From Ligilactobacillus faecis (GTDB lineage Bacteria; Bacillota; Bacilli; Lactobacillales; Lactobacillaceae), in contig NZ_CP123639.1 of NCBI RefSeq assembly GCF_029889745.1, forward strand, positions 806,001-870,000: a stretch of 64,000 nucleotides of DNA, written 5' to 3'. Under the pieces are notes generated by a model that was not told the DNA's origin, ran no database searches, and saw only the letters and a program-made list of their open reading frames with translations. Both the position numbers and the translations under genes were made by a program. Positions 25,362 to 33,471 of the stretch are shown piece after piece. The first letter of the stretch is position 1; every line of letters starts with the position of its first letter.

Positions 25362-25430
25362 TTTTCAAAGCTCGTCTTTTTTGTTTAAGCTAAAGGCTTT
25401 ATGCTAAAATAATTTACTCAAAAAAAACGC

Positions 25431-25458
25431 TTGTATCGTTGAAAGAAAAGCATATAAT
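25431..25458 (+). promoter_or_regulatory. Promoter separated from its operon by an IS
   Basis: TTGTAT (25431-25436), 16 bases, TATAAT (25453-25458). The IS1182-type element begins at 25462, before the likely transcription start. The next rightward gene is the ABC-2 ATPase gene at 27337, which probably used this promoter before the insertion. Confidence 0.5.
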
Positions 25459-25461
25459 CAA

Positions 25462-27287
25462 GGGGCTGGGAAAAAACTACTAGCCTGAACTAAAAATACC
25501 TGATCAAATCTCGTTTTTGAGAAATTTGATCAGGTATTTTTCTTTTATGCTTGTTTTCGGATCGTTTTTTCAAAAATCCTCCCCCTATTTCTTTGAATAG
25601 GTGCCATAATTTTGATATATTGATCGTCAAAAGTATCAGTCCGATCTCATTTCGAACTGCTTTCTCTCCTCTAACATGTACTCGGCGTACGCCAAAATTA
25701 CCCTTCATATCTCCGAAAATGGTTTCAACATCTGTACGTCTTCTCGCGTAGATCTTTGAACCCTTTTCACTTGAAAGGTCTTCTGCGGCACTATTTTTAA
25801 AAAATTCCCAGTTATAATTTATGGCTTTAGTTCGCTGATAGCCCTTAGGTGTCTTAGCTAAGTTTTCAAGTTCTTTAGTGGCCTGGAAAACATCAGCTAC
25901 GTAAACTTTAAAGTTTCTTTTGAATCCATATTTGTCCACACTTGAACTGTATCTTTGAAACTTAAATACTACACCGTCAGGATCTGTATAATAATCATCT
26001 TCTGCATGATATGTCCAATTTTTGATATTGCGTGGATCTTTTTTGTATTTGCGACTCTGTTCTTTTTGATACATTGGATAGGGCATCAAGGGAATTTTTT
26101 CAAACATATCAGTAACAGCCTGATAGTTAGCTTCATTCCCATATCCAGCGTCCGCCACTATATATTTGAATAGTTCTAAGTTAGTAAAAGATTTTAAAAA
26201 TGGCACTAATGTCCGTGTGTCCGTTGGGTTAGGAAATATATCATAATGTAGGACAAAGCGACCGCTAGTCGCGATCTGTAAATTGTAAGCAGGCTTTAGT
26301 TGCCCATTTTTCATATGATCTTCCTTTAAACGCATAAAAGTAGCGTCATTATCTGTTTTTGAGAAGCTATTTCGTCCCTGAAAGATCTTCCTATTACGTT
26401 CGTATCTTTCTTTTCTTGGCAGAAGATCAGTTTGGAGTTTGCGTTTGATGCTTTTTAGTCTTCGACGAGCTCGCTTATTTTTTGAACCACCTTTTATGAC
26501 TTTAGGTTCAGTAGCGATATCTTCTTCAATCGCATCTAATTTAAGATCGGTCCCCTTAATAAGCTCCTTTATCGCATCACTGGACCCCAGCATATCTTTT
26601 GAAATAGCGATATCAACTTGGTGTTGGATCAGCTCGTCATAGGTCTTAGCTACTCTTTCATCAAGCGACTTTTCAAACTTATCAGAAGCATTTTTCCAGG
26701 TAAAACTATAGCGATTAGCATCAGCTTCTAATTTAGTACCATCAATAAATAAAGCTTCATCGGCATCTAACATACCATTTTTAGATAGAAGCAAGGTAAA
26801 CAGCACAAAGGCTTTTTCGATGATTTCTTTAGCATGATCACTTGACCGGAAGTTATTGATAGTCTTATAACTAACAGAAGTATTTCCGCTTAACCACATC
26901 ATTGGAAGATAGTATTGATTCAATTTAGCGATCTTTCTACCAGAAAAGACGGATTCATGGTAAGCAAATAAAGTCATTTTTAAAAGCATAGCTGGATGAA
27001 AAGCTGGACGACCGGTATGTGAAGTGTCCTCTAAAAGAATATCTTGGGGGATCGAATCAACAAAATGACTGATCAAAACAGCAATATGATCAGCAGGTAA
27101 TTTCATTGAATAAGTGATATCCAATTCTAATTCAGATGTGTTATAATTTTTATACATGGTAGGTCTCTCCTTTATTATTTTTGGACAACTTAATATTAGC
27201 AAGAGATCGATCATATGAAAAGGCTCACGTTGAAAAAATTCGACGTGAGCCTCTTTCTTTATTAGAACTGAGTTTTTTCCCAGCCCC
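25462..27287 (-). mobile_element. IS1182-family insertion sequence
   Basis: 1826 bases with 17-base perfect inverted repeats (GGGGCTGGGAAAAAACT at 25462-25478 and its complement at 27271-27287). Hairpins lie inside both ends (for example CCTGATCAAAT paired with ATTTGATCAGG at about 25499-25535, and AGGCTCACGT with ACGTGAGCCT at about 27220-27252). No clear target duplication is seen. It carries one intact transposase gene in leftward orientation. Confidence 0.9.
25490..27157 (-). CDS. IS1182-family transposase
   Basis: 555 residues. N-terminal DUF772-type region (HTGRPAFHPAMLLKMTLFAY), DDE core with ALFIDGTKLEADANRY (first Asp), a second Asp in YIVADAGYGNEANYQAV and a Glu in DVETIFGDMKGNFG. 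Between them lies the long charged insert typical of this family. ATG 27157 is chosen because GGAGAG lies seven bases upstream; the 19-residue upstream extension to 27214 runs into the IS end and lacks a ribosome site. Uninterrupted, so possibly active. Confidence 0.93.
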   Translation of the reverse strand: MYKNYNTSELELDITYSMKLPADHIAVLISHFVDSIPQDILLEDTSHTGRPAFHPAMLLKMTLFAYHESVFSGRKIAKLNQYYLPMMWLSGNTSVSYKTINNFRSSDHAKEIIEKAFVLFTLLLSKNGMLDADEALFIDGTKLEADANRYSFTWKNASDKFEKSLDERVAKTYDELIQHQVDIAISKDMLGSSDAIKELIKGTDLKLDAIEEDIATEPKVIKGGSKNKRARRRLKSIKRKLQTDLLPRKERYERNRKIFQGRNSFSKTDNDATFMRLKEDHMKNGQLKPAYNLQIATSGRFVLHYDIFPNPTDTRTLVPFLKSFTNLELFKYIVADAGYGNEANYQAVTDMFEKIPLMPYPMYQKEQSRKYKKDPRNIKNWTYHAEDDYYTDPDGVVFKFQRYSSSVDKYGFKRNFKVYVADVFQATKELENLAKTPKGYQRTKAINYNWEFFKNSAAEDLSSEKGSKIYARRRTDVETIFGDMKGNFGVRRVHVRGEKAVRNEIGLILLTINISKLWHLFKEIGGGFLKKRSENKHKRKIPDQISQKRDLIRYF

Positions 27288-27336
27288 CATAGTTATTGCA
27301 ATAACGGTGAGTCTTTTTTGAAAGGCAGGGGACGCC

Positions 27337-28263
27337 GTGATCGAATTAACTGATGTGTCGTTTGAATATACGACTTTTAAACGCCAAAGTGGTTTTAAAG
27401 GCAGTGTCCAAGACCTTTTTTCCCGTAAATTTGAAAAGATCCAAGCTTTACAGCCGACAGATCTAACGCTTGCGTCGGGTGCCATGGTCGGGTTGATCGG
27501 CCCTAATGGTGCAGGTAAGACGACTTTGATCAAACTTTTGACAGGGATCTTAGTTCCTAAAACAGGAACAGTCAAGATCGATGGTTATCTTCCCAGTCAA
27601 AAGCAAAAGCCGTTTTTACAACAGATCGGTGTTTTGTTAGGCCAAAAATCGCAATTATCCTGGGATCTCCCGCCACAGGCGACTTTTGACATGTTAGCTG
27701 CGATCTATCGTTTACCAAAAGCACAATATCGAGCACGCCTAGCAGAGCTGAGTTTACGCTTAGATGCGACCGAATTGCTCGATATCCCAGTGCGTAAGCT
27801 CTCTTTAGGACAAAGGGTCAGATGTGAACTGATCGCTGTTTTATTGCATCAGCCGAAATATCTTTTTTTAGATGAACCGACTTTAGGATTAGATCTAGTG
27901 ACACAACGTGCGATCTATGAATTTTTGCGCACTGAAAATAAGAGATATCACACGACGATCATTACGACTTCACACTATGTCAAAGATATCGAACAGTTAG
28001 CTGATCAGCTTCTGATCTTGATGGATGGCAAAGTGATCTACAACGAACCGCTGACATGTTTCACGTGTAACATTGCTCAACACCAGTTTTTCACAGCCGA
28101 GCTCTTGACGGGTGGCCAAGTTGAAAAGATCCGGGTCGAACAAGAGCAGCTGGCCAATTTTCTCGCACAAGTCGAGCTCAAAAATTTAGTGTCGTTAAAG
28201 CGCCAAGGGCTGAGCTTAGAAGATTTTATCTTTGAGCTCTTTGAAAAAGGGGATAAGCGATGA
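27337..28263 (+). CDS. ABC-2-type exporter, ATP-binding subunit
   Basis: 308 residues. Walker A GPNGAGKTT (about 54), signature LSLGQRV (about 155), Walker B YLFLDEPTLGLD (about 174), switch His in TTSHYVKDIEQLADQ. A C-terminal extension of about 80 residues follows. Start is GTG 27337 behind AGGGGA. It overlaps the next gene by four bases; two DUF990-type permeases follow, giving a three-gene heteromeric exporter of the NatA-like/daunorubicin group. Substrate is unknown. An IS1182 element lies directly upstream and may have cut off the native promoter. Confidence 0.88.
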   Translation: MIELTDVSFEYTTFKRQSGFKGSVQDLFSRKFEKIQALQPTDLTLASGAMVGLIGPNGAGKTTLIKLLTGILVPKTGTVKIDGYLPSQKQKPFLQQIGVLLGQKSQLSWDLPPQATFDMLAAIYRLPKAQYRARLAELSLRLDATELLDIPVRKLSLGQRVRCELIAVLLHQPKYLFLDEPTLGLDLVTQRAIYEFLRTENKRYHTTIITTSHYVKDIEQLADQLLILMDGKVIYNEPLTCFTCNIAQHQFFTAELLTGGQVEKIRVEQEQLANFLAQVELKNLVSLKRQGLSLEDFIFELFEKGDKR

Positions 28264-29036
28264 AATATTTGTTTATCTTTATCAATAGCTTACAGCGCAG
28301 TCTGAGTTATCGCGCACAACTAGTTGTAACACTCATCAAAGTCTGTCTGCAACTGGGGATAACGCTCTTTATCTGGACGACACTTTATCAAGTCGGACCG
28401 CAAAAAAATGGTTATTCTTTAACACAGATGATCCACTATTTGATCGTCGCTAACTTTTTGACGCTCGTCTTTAGTACTGGACCGGCATTTCGTTTAGCCC
28501 GCCAGATCAAAAGCGGACAGTTGAATACGCTTTTGTATCGTCCACTCTCACTTTACGGTGAAAATTTAGCTTTTTTCTTAGGTGCACATGCACTTGGGAT
28601 CGCTTTAGAGTTAGTGATGTTAGGTTTGATCGCTAAATTGACGCATGTTAGTTTAACGACTCTGTTGTTACTTAGCCTCTACTTGTTAGTCAGTTTAGGG
28701 ATGTTTTTTACGCTCATGCTCACGTTAGGCACGCTGAGTTTTTGGCTCATCGAGCTGTGGCCGTTACGGGCTGCAGTCAACGCCTGTTATTTAGTTTTAG
28801 GTGGTAAATATTTTCCGTTGACGTTACTGCCCAAAGGTCTTTGGGCCTGGCTCCAGTACAATCCTTTTTCGCTCGTCTCTGATGTTTTAGCGCGTTTGCT
28901 TTTGCAGCCATTCACTTTAGCCACTTATAGTCGCGCTTTTTTGGCAGTCGTCATCTGGTGGCTGATCGCGTTTAAACTCTATCAGTGGGCCTCAAAGCGC
29001 GGGTTGTGTCGTTACGAAGGGGTCGAAAGTGTATGA
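28260..29036 (+). CDS. ABC-2-type exporter, permease subunit 1 (DUF990/ABC2_membrane_6)
   Basis: 258 residues with six hydrophobic spans. It opens with IFINSLQRSLSYRAQLVVTLIK and carries LNTLLYRPLSLYGENLAFFLG, the conserved 'LL.RPL' motif of this permease family, then FPLTLLPKGLWAWLQYNPF near the last periplasmic loop. ATGA overlap with the ATPase gene before and with the second permease after shows translational coupling. It likely pairs with the next protein to form the membrane channel. Confidence 0.85.
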   Translation: MKYLFIFINSLQRSLSYRAQLVVTLIKVCLQLGITLFIWTTLYQVGPQKNGYSLTQMIHYLIVANFLTLVFSTGPAFRLARQIKSGQLNTLLYRPLSLYGENLAFFLGAHALGIALELVMLGLIAKLTHVSLTTLLLLSLYLLVSLGMFFTLMLTLGTLSFWLIELWPLRAAVNACYLVLGGKYFPLTLLPKGLWAWLQYNPFSLVSDVLARLLLQPFTLATYSRAFLAVVIWWLIAFKLYQWASKRGLCRYEGVESV

Positions 29037-29800
29037 GAGTTATTAAGATTATTTGGCAACAAAGTGTTCGGCAATTTACGATCTACCGTGCGACCAGTCT
29101 GATGACTTTTAGCCTAGCTTTAGTCTTTTACGGGATCGAGCTTTTGACAGGTTATGTTTACTTTGAAGCTGATCTTGTTGTGAAAGGTTGGTCGCGCTCA
29201 GACTATTTTGTTTTGATCACTGCGATCGCTTTAATCACGTATCTGTATGATTTTTTCTTTCTGATCGGACATGAAGAACTCAGTTTCCATATTTTAGAAG
29301 GAACTTTAGATCAACAACTGTTGCGACCTGTCGATCCATATTGGTTCGTTTCCGCCGGTAATTTTGATCTACCGAGTTTATTCAATGCCCTTTGTACTAG
29401 TGGGGTCTTAGTGTACTTATTAGCGCAATATGATCTGAGTTTCATGCAGCTCATTGGTCTTTTGTCAGCAGTATTTTTAGGCGTTGTCTTTTTGTTTGTG
29501 ATCGATCAACTCTTAGTTTGTTTGGCCTTTTGGTTTGAAAGTCCGTTGAGTTTTACCGGATTAGTGGAAGATCTGACTGATCTTTTGAGTCGTCCGAAAG
29601 TCTTTTTCCCAAAAGTCTTCCAACTGTTCTTCTTGTATGTTTTACCGTTTTTGTTATTGAGCAATTTACCAGTTATGGTGGTAAAAGGGCAAAAGGCGGT
29701 CTGGTCTTTAGGGTACTTAGCGCTGCTAGACTTAGGGTTTTACTTACTCTCAAAAGTTGTTTGGAAAAGAGGTTTGACGCACTATGTGTCTGCAAATTAA
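29033..29800 (+). CDS. ABC-2-type exporter, permease subunit 2 (DUF990/ABC2_membrane_6)
   Basis: 255 residues, six hydrophobic spans. HILEGTLDQQLLRPVDPYW carries the same 'LL.RP' motif as subunit 1. ATG 29033 overlaps the previous stop; an upstream in-frame start at 28985 would lie within the previous gene and lacks a ribosome site. Ends at a strong two-way terminator. With its two neighbours it forms a complete exporter; what it exports is not visible. Confidence 0.85.
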   Translation: MRVIKIIWQQSVRQFTIYRATSLMTFSLALVFYGIELLTGYVYFEADLVVKGWSRSDYFVLITAIALITYLYDFFFLIGHEELSFHILEGTLDQQLLRPVDPYWFVSAGNFDLPSLFNALCTSGVLVYLLAQYDLSFMQLIGLLSAVFLGVVFLFVIDQLLVCLAFWFESPLSFTGLVEDLTDLLSRPKVFFPKVFQLFFLYVLPFLLLSNLPVMVVKGQKAVWSLGYLALLDLGFYLLSKVVWKRGLTHYVSAN

Positions 29801-29840
29801 AAAATAACGGTCCGCTATTTTGGGGGACCGTTATTTTTTT
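29801..29840. terminator. Rho-independent terminator after the ABC-2 operon
   Basis: AAAATAACGGTCC pairs perfectly with GGACCGTTATTTT, followed by more T. Confidence 0.9.
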
Positions 29841-30021
29841 GTTGTCGTCAACCACCACTGACTAAAGTCAATGGCTTGTGAGCCGAAAATCCTCGTGGAT
29901 TTCAGACCACAATTTGCGTAGATAGGGACAACTTGCTTGACCAACCAAGGTTGCAATCAAGTAGCGGTCGTCTAATTACCAACGCCTTTTATGTCCCCAG
30001 GTTGCCATAGGGACAGATAAG

Positions 30022-31272
30022 CTAGGATAATTTAGCAATTCCCTTATCCAGAATATTTTTAGCTGCATTCCAATCACGAATATGATGAATACCACAGTTC
30101 GGACACGTCCATTTTCGATCAGCTAACGTTAGTTTGTTCGTGCCATTAGTACCCATCACAAAGCCACAATTGTGACATGTTTGTGTAGTATTTCTTGGGC
30201 TGACTGTGATAAATTGTCGACCATATAGATCTGCTTTATAAGCCAACATGCCGAGAAAGGAACGCCAGCCAACGTCAGAAATACTAAGCGCTAAAGCATG
30301 ATTCTTGAGCATATTCTTACTACGCAACTCCTCAGCTACTACTAAATCGTGGTTCTTGATTAGTGCAGTAGAGATTTGTTGGAGAAAATTATGTCTTTGG
30401 TTCATTACTTTGGCATGGAGTTTAGCAACTAACAAGCGTTGCTTTTGATAATTTTTACTATCGCGTAAAGAACGATGTTCTTTTTTGACACGCCGTTGTC
30501 GTCTAGATAGAATACGCTGTTCTTTAGCTAATTTACCTTTAATAGTGCGATAATATCGTGGATTAGGAACTGTGTTACCTTCATTATCGGTTAAGAAATT
30601 ATCAGTATTAAGATCAATTCCAATATGTCCGTGATTAGCCTTGGACACTTTAACAAAAGGTTCATCTGAAGCTAGTTGCATTGATAGAAAGAAGTGATCC
30701 GCTGGATCTTTAGTCAATGTCACAGTACCAATTCTAGTCTCACACATTCTCCTCAAGAGACGTGCTTGGGAACCGGCAACACGTAACAATCCTATTTTAG
30801 GTACTTTGATATGGCTATTATCTAGAAAACATACTGTACCGTTAGTTAGCAACGCAGTCTTTTGCCCTGGGTATTGACAATTGGTTTGATAACGCCAGCG
30901 ATAACTCTTTCGATGAAATTTAGGAACACCAGCAGTGTGAATCTTCCGAAAAGAATTCTAAGCTTTTCGGTAGTTCTGAATGGCATTAGCTTTCGCCAAA
31001 CTGTCAATTCGTTTATCTTCTAAAAATTGATAGTGATTAGACAATTGTTTAGCGTTTTGACGCATAGTTAGTTGCTTAATGCGCTCCTGGACTGTGTCAA
31101 TCGATAACTTAACTCTGCGAAGTTGCATCAGTTCCTTACCGATCGCAACCATTTCGTTATAGATAAAGCGACTAGCGTCACTGTTAATTTTAATCAACTG
31201 CTTTTGTTGGTCACTAGGGTAGCAACGCATTTTCAGGCCATAATGATATTGCATTTTTGCCATTGACTTCAT
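30022..31272 (-). pseudogene. tnpB: tnpB (IS605 OrfB), interrupted by one amber codon
   Basis: ATG 31272 behind GGAGGTG opens a frame that meets TAG at 30958-30960 (codon 105) and then continues in the same frame without shift to 30022; together 416 codons, the usual TnpB length. Beyond the stop the protein is complete: RuvC Asp in HIGIDLNTDNF, Glu in LVVAEELRSKNML, zinc finger CHNCG...CPNCG and last Asp in IRDWNAAKNIL. The stop lies where relatives have an aromatic residue (RKA-stop-NSF), so TGG to TAG is likely. Unless amber is suppressed, or an internal TTG at 30852 is used, no full nuclease is made. Confidence 0.9.
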
Positions 31273-31346
31273 TTAATTTCACCTCCTTAATTGATATAAT
31301 GATATTGTATCATATGTCAATGATAATAAATATAGGGGTAAATAAA

Positions 31347-31796
31347 ATGAGTAAAGATAAAATCAAAGACGCAGTATATACCAGACGATATATCTATAAC
31401 TTCCATTTCCATCTAATTTGGGTTACTAAATATCGTCATAAAACTTTTACTACTGATGAGTTATCAAACGAAATGAAGGATATCCTATGGCAAGTAGCCG
31501 AGGATAACGAAATCTTAATCGAGAAAATGGAAGTTATGCCTGACCATGTTCATGTCTTAATTAGCTTTCCGCCTAGCAAGGCACCGACTAGCGCCATCAA
31601 AGCGCTCAAAGGCAGAAGTGCCTTTATTTTCTTACGTCGACACCCGGAAATTCGGCAGTCCCGATACTGGGGTGGTCATTTATGGTCGCCTAGTTACTAC
31701 ATGAGCACATTAGGTAATATGAGTAAAGAAGTAGTTGAGAAATATATAAACGATCAAAAATACAATGAGATGAAAAAAGCTCCTTACGGAGCTTGA
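31347..31796 (+). CDS. tnpA: IS200/IS605 Y1 transposase TnpA
   Basis: 149 residues. HUH motif in MPDHVHVLI (two His separated by Val), and the catalytic Tyr in helix VEKYINDQK, as in IS608 TnpA. It acts as a dimer on single-stranded ends. ATG 31347 follows AGGGG; upstream codons in the same frame lie in the divergent promoter region. It is divergent from tnpB, as in IS605 itself. Intact and probably active, so the element may still move even though tnpB is broken. Confidence 0.93.
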   Translation: MSKDKIKDAVYTRRYIYNFHFHLIWVTKYRHKTFTTDELSNEMKDILWQVAEDNEILIEKMEVMPDHVHVLISFPPSKAPTSAIKALKGRSAFIFLRRHPEIRQSRYWGGHLWSPSYYMSTLGNMSKEVVEKYINDQKYNEMKKAPYGA

Positions 31797-32506
31797 TTCC
31801 CATGACTAAAGTCACGGGATTTCCGGCTGAATCTCATTAAAAGATATAGATAGCGCCAAACGATCACAGATAAGATCAAAACGATCAGCCAGATCGTTTT
31901 GATCCCACAGATCTTTTGCAAACTGGCACTAACTAAAGCACCTAGCGCAAACGAAAAGGTGATCTCAAAATAAAGCAGGGCAGCGTGTTTTTCGTCTAGA
32001 CTATGGCTAAAGAAAAAACCGTTCCAAGCGATCATGCCTTTTTTGACGTTCCCAGTCAAAAAGGAGTTGTTATACGGTATACCTTCGATCTTACTAAAAG
32101 ATGTCGTTTGGATCCCGACGCCAAATGCTAACGGCGGAACGACCAAGTAATCAGGCGTGCTGACAGGCAAAAAGCCGATCACAAGGCAAGCGAGGATACA
32201 AGGGATCAAGGAGAGTGGCTTGACGTAAGGCGACTTGAATTTTTCGGCGATAAAACTGATCGTAAAGATCCCTAAAACAAAAAAGATCAAAGTAAACAAG
32301 CGCGTCTCTGTCAAGACAAAACCTTTACTGACGATATCGACGGCTAAAAAGACGATATTGCCAGTTTGCCCAGCGACAAGCGAATGTTCACGTAAGACGT
32401 AGGTATAGGCATCGATATAGCCCCCACAAAAGGCTAAAGTCAACCCCACTAAAAGCGACTCGGCGTATTTTTGTTTGATCGATTCTTCGACTTTGATCGG
32501 ACTCAC
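31784..32506 (-). CDS. DUF1275 (YoaK-type) membrane protein with IS-derived C-terminus
   Basis: 240 residues, about six membrane spans. Family pattern: LTLAFCGGYIDAYTYVLREHSLVAGQTGNIV near the N-terminus, later YNNSFLTGNVKKGM. Function is not known; relatives are found in many bacteria. Start is GTG 32506 (an in-frame stop lies five codons upstream); the AGGAA before it is very close, so expression may be weak. The last about 13 codons (SRDFSHGNQAP end) are encoded by the end of the neighbouring IS605-type element, and the stop overlaps the tnpA stop. The native C-terminus was therefore replaced. Confidence 0.82.
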   Translation of the reverse strand: MSPIKVEESIKQKYAESLLVGLTLAFCGGYIDAYTYVLREHSLVAGQTGNIVFLAVDIVSKGFVLTETRLFTLIFFVLGIFTISFIAEKFKSPYVKPLSLIPCILACLVIGFLPVSTPDYLVVPPLAFGVGIQTTSFSKIEGIPYNNSFLTGNVKKGMIAWNGFFFSHSLDEKHAALLYFEITFSFALGALVSASLQKICGIKTIWLIVLILSVIVWRYLYLLMRFSRKSRDFSHGNQAP

Positions 32507-32609
32507 TTCCTGACGATTTTACTAAATTTTATTTTAGCACTTCGAAGGACTAGGTCAAAGGAATGTTCTTTAGTATAATTAAAGTAATTATATGAAAGGG
32601 GTTGCAAAG

Positions 32610-33368
32610 ATGTTTAAAACACAGATCGATCAAGTCGGAAAGGCAGCTCAAAATAAAGTAGGCCTCTTACGACGTGATCCACTTAGTTATTTTCTTTTAT
32701 CGATGTTGGCTGGGATGTATATCGGCTTTGGGATCTTATTAGCTTTTACAGTCAGCGGTCAACTAAATGGTGCAAGTGTGACAAAACTGGCGATGGGCGC
32801 CGTCTTTGGGGTCGCTTTGAGCTTAGTCGTGATCGCTGGAGGGGAGTTATTTACTGGCAGTAATTTTGTTTTAAGTGTTGGTCTGATGACTAAAAAAGTC
32901 AGCTGGACTGAAACGCTCTATTTATGGCTCGTTTGTTGGTTAGGGAATGCCTGTGGTTCGATCGTTTTAGCTTTGCTTTATCACGCAACTGGTCTCCAAG
33001 TCAAAGGTGTGGCTACGGCAATGGCAACGACAGCAGTGGCAAAGATGAGTGCGACACCGACACAGTTACTGACACGTGCGATCTTATGTAATATTTTAGT
33101 CTGTTTAGCGATCTGGATGACTTTTCAAACTAAAAGCGACGCCGCAAAATTGATCATGGTCTTTTGGTGTTTATTAGCCTTTTTTACTTCTGGATTTGAA
33201 CATAGTGTCGCTAACATGACGCTTTTGACGGCAGCTTTACTTGAACCAGTCGGTAATGCCGTCTCTGTTGCCGGTTGGGGCTATAATCTCTTATGGGTGA
33301 CTTTAGGTAATATGCTTGGCGCGATCATTTTTTTAGCGCTCCCCTATACGTTAGCGACGCGAAAATAA
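32610..33368 (+). CDS. Formate/nitrite-transporter (FNT) family channel
   Basis: 252 residues, six spans. Family motifs: LAGMYIGFGILLAFTVSG, AGGELFTGSNF (broken helix 2), LFTGS type loop and SVAGWGYNLLWVTLGNMLGA near the end. It moves small monocarboxylates such as formate, nitrite or lactate. ATG 32610 follows AAAGGGG; the upstream ATG 32592 would precede that site. Single gene with its own terminator. Which anion is carried cannot be told from sequence alone. Confidence 0.88.
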   Translation: MFKTQIDQVGKAAQNKVGLLRRDPLSYFLLSMLAGMYIGFGILLAFTVSGQLNGASVTKLAMGAVFGVALSLVVIAGGELFTGSNFVLSVGLMTKKVSWTETLYLWLVCWLGNACGSIVLALLYHATGLQVKGVATAMATTAVAKMSATPTQLLTRAILCNILVCLAIWMTFQTKSDAAKLIMVFWCLLAFFTSGFEHSVANMTLLTAALLEPVGNAVSVAGWGYNLLWVTLGNMLGAIIFLALPYTLATRK

Positions 33369-33376
33369 ACTATTTT

Positions 33377-33406
33377 GCCAACAGGCTCTTGTCTGTTGGC
33401 TTTTTT
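33377..33406 (+). terminator. Rho-independent terminator
   Basis: GCCAACAG pairs with CTGTTGGC, followed by six T; ends the FNT gene. Confidence 0.9.
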
Positions 33407-33433
33407 ATCGGTAAAATTGGTTTTTGTTATAAT
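33405..33433 (+). promoter_or_regulatory. potABCD promoter
   Basis: TATAAT at 33428-33433 with a TG two bases upstream (extended -10) and a weak TTATCG at 33405-33410 with 17-base spacing. Confidence 0.6.
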
Positions 33434-33471
33434 AAAGCTTAGTGATCAAATATGTTGAAGGGGTTGAGAGT

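Larger units (their letters stand above)
23774..25382 (+). terminator. ahpC terminator, split by insertion of an IS4 element in its loop
   Basis: AAAAAGACGAG (23774-23784) and CTCGTCTTTTTT (25371-25382) would pair as a terminator stem around the nine-base loop TTTTCAAAG. The loop is the duplicated target of the IS between them. Confidence 0.8.
29845..31835 (-). mobile_element. IS200/IS605-type element with divergent tnpA and broken tnpB
   Basis: Two imperfect subterminal palindromes built on TGACTAAAGTCA mark the ends: 29855-29874 beside tnpB and 31799-31818 beside tnpA. Such hairpins are what the Y1 transposase TnpA binds. The segment 29845-30021 after tnpB is rich in short hairpins and corresponds to the guide (omega) RNA region known for TnpB proteins. 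Exact cleavage points are not fixed; the limits given are approximate. Confidence 0.85.

Noticed and set aside
25450..27300. Target-site duplication of the IS1182 element at 25462-27287
   Set aside because: Flanks (ATAATCAA left, CATAGTTA right) share no convincing repeat.
30958..31272. A separate 104-residue gene upstream of tnpB
   Set aside because: It is in the same frame as the following tnpB part with a single TAG between; it is the N-terminus of tnpB.
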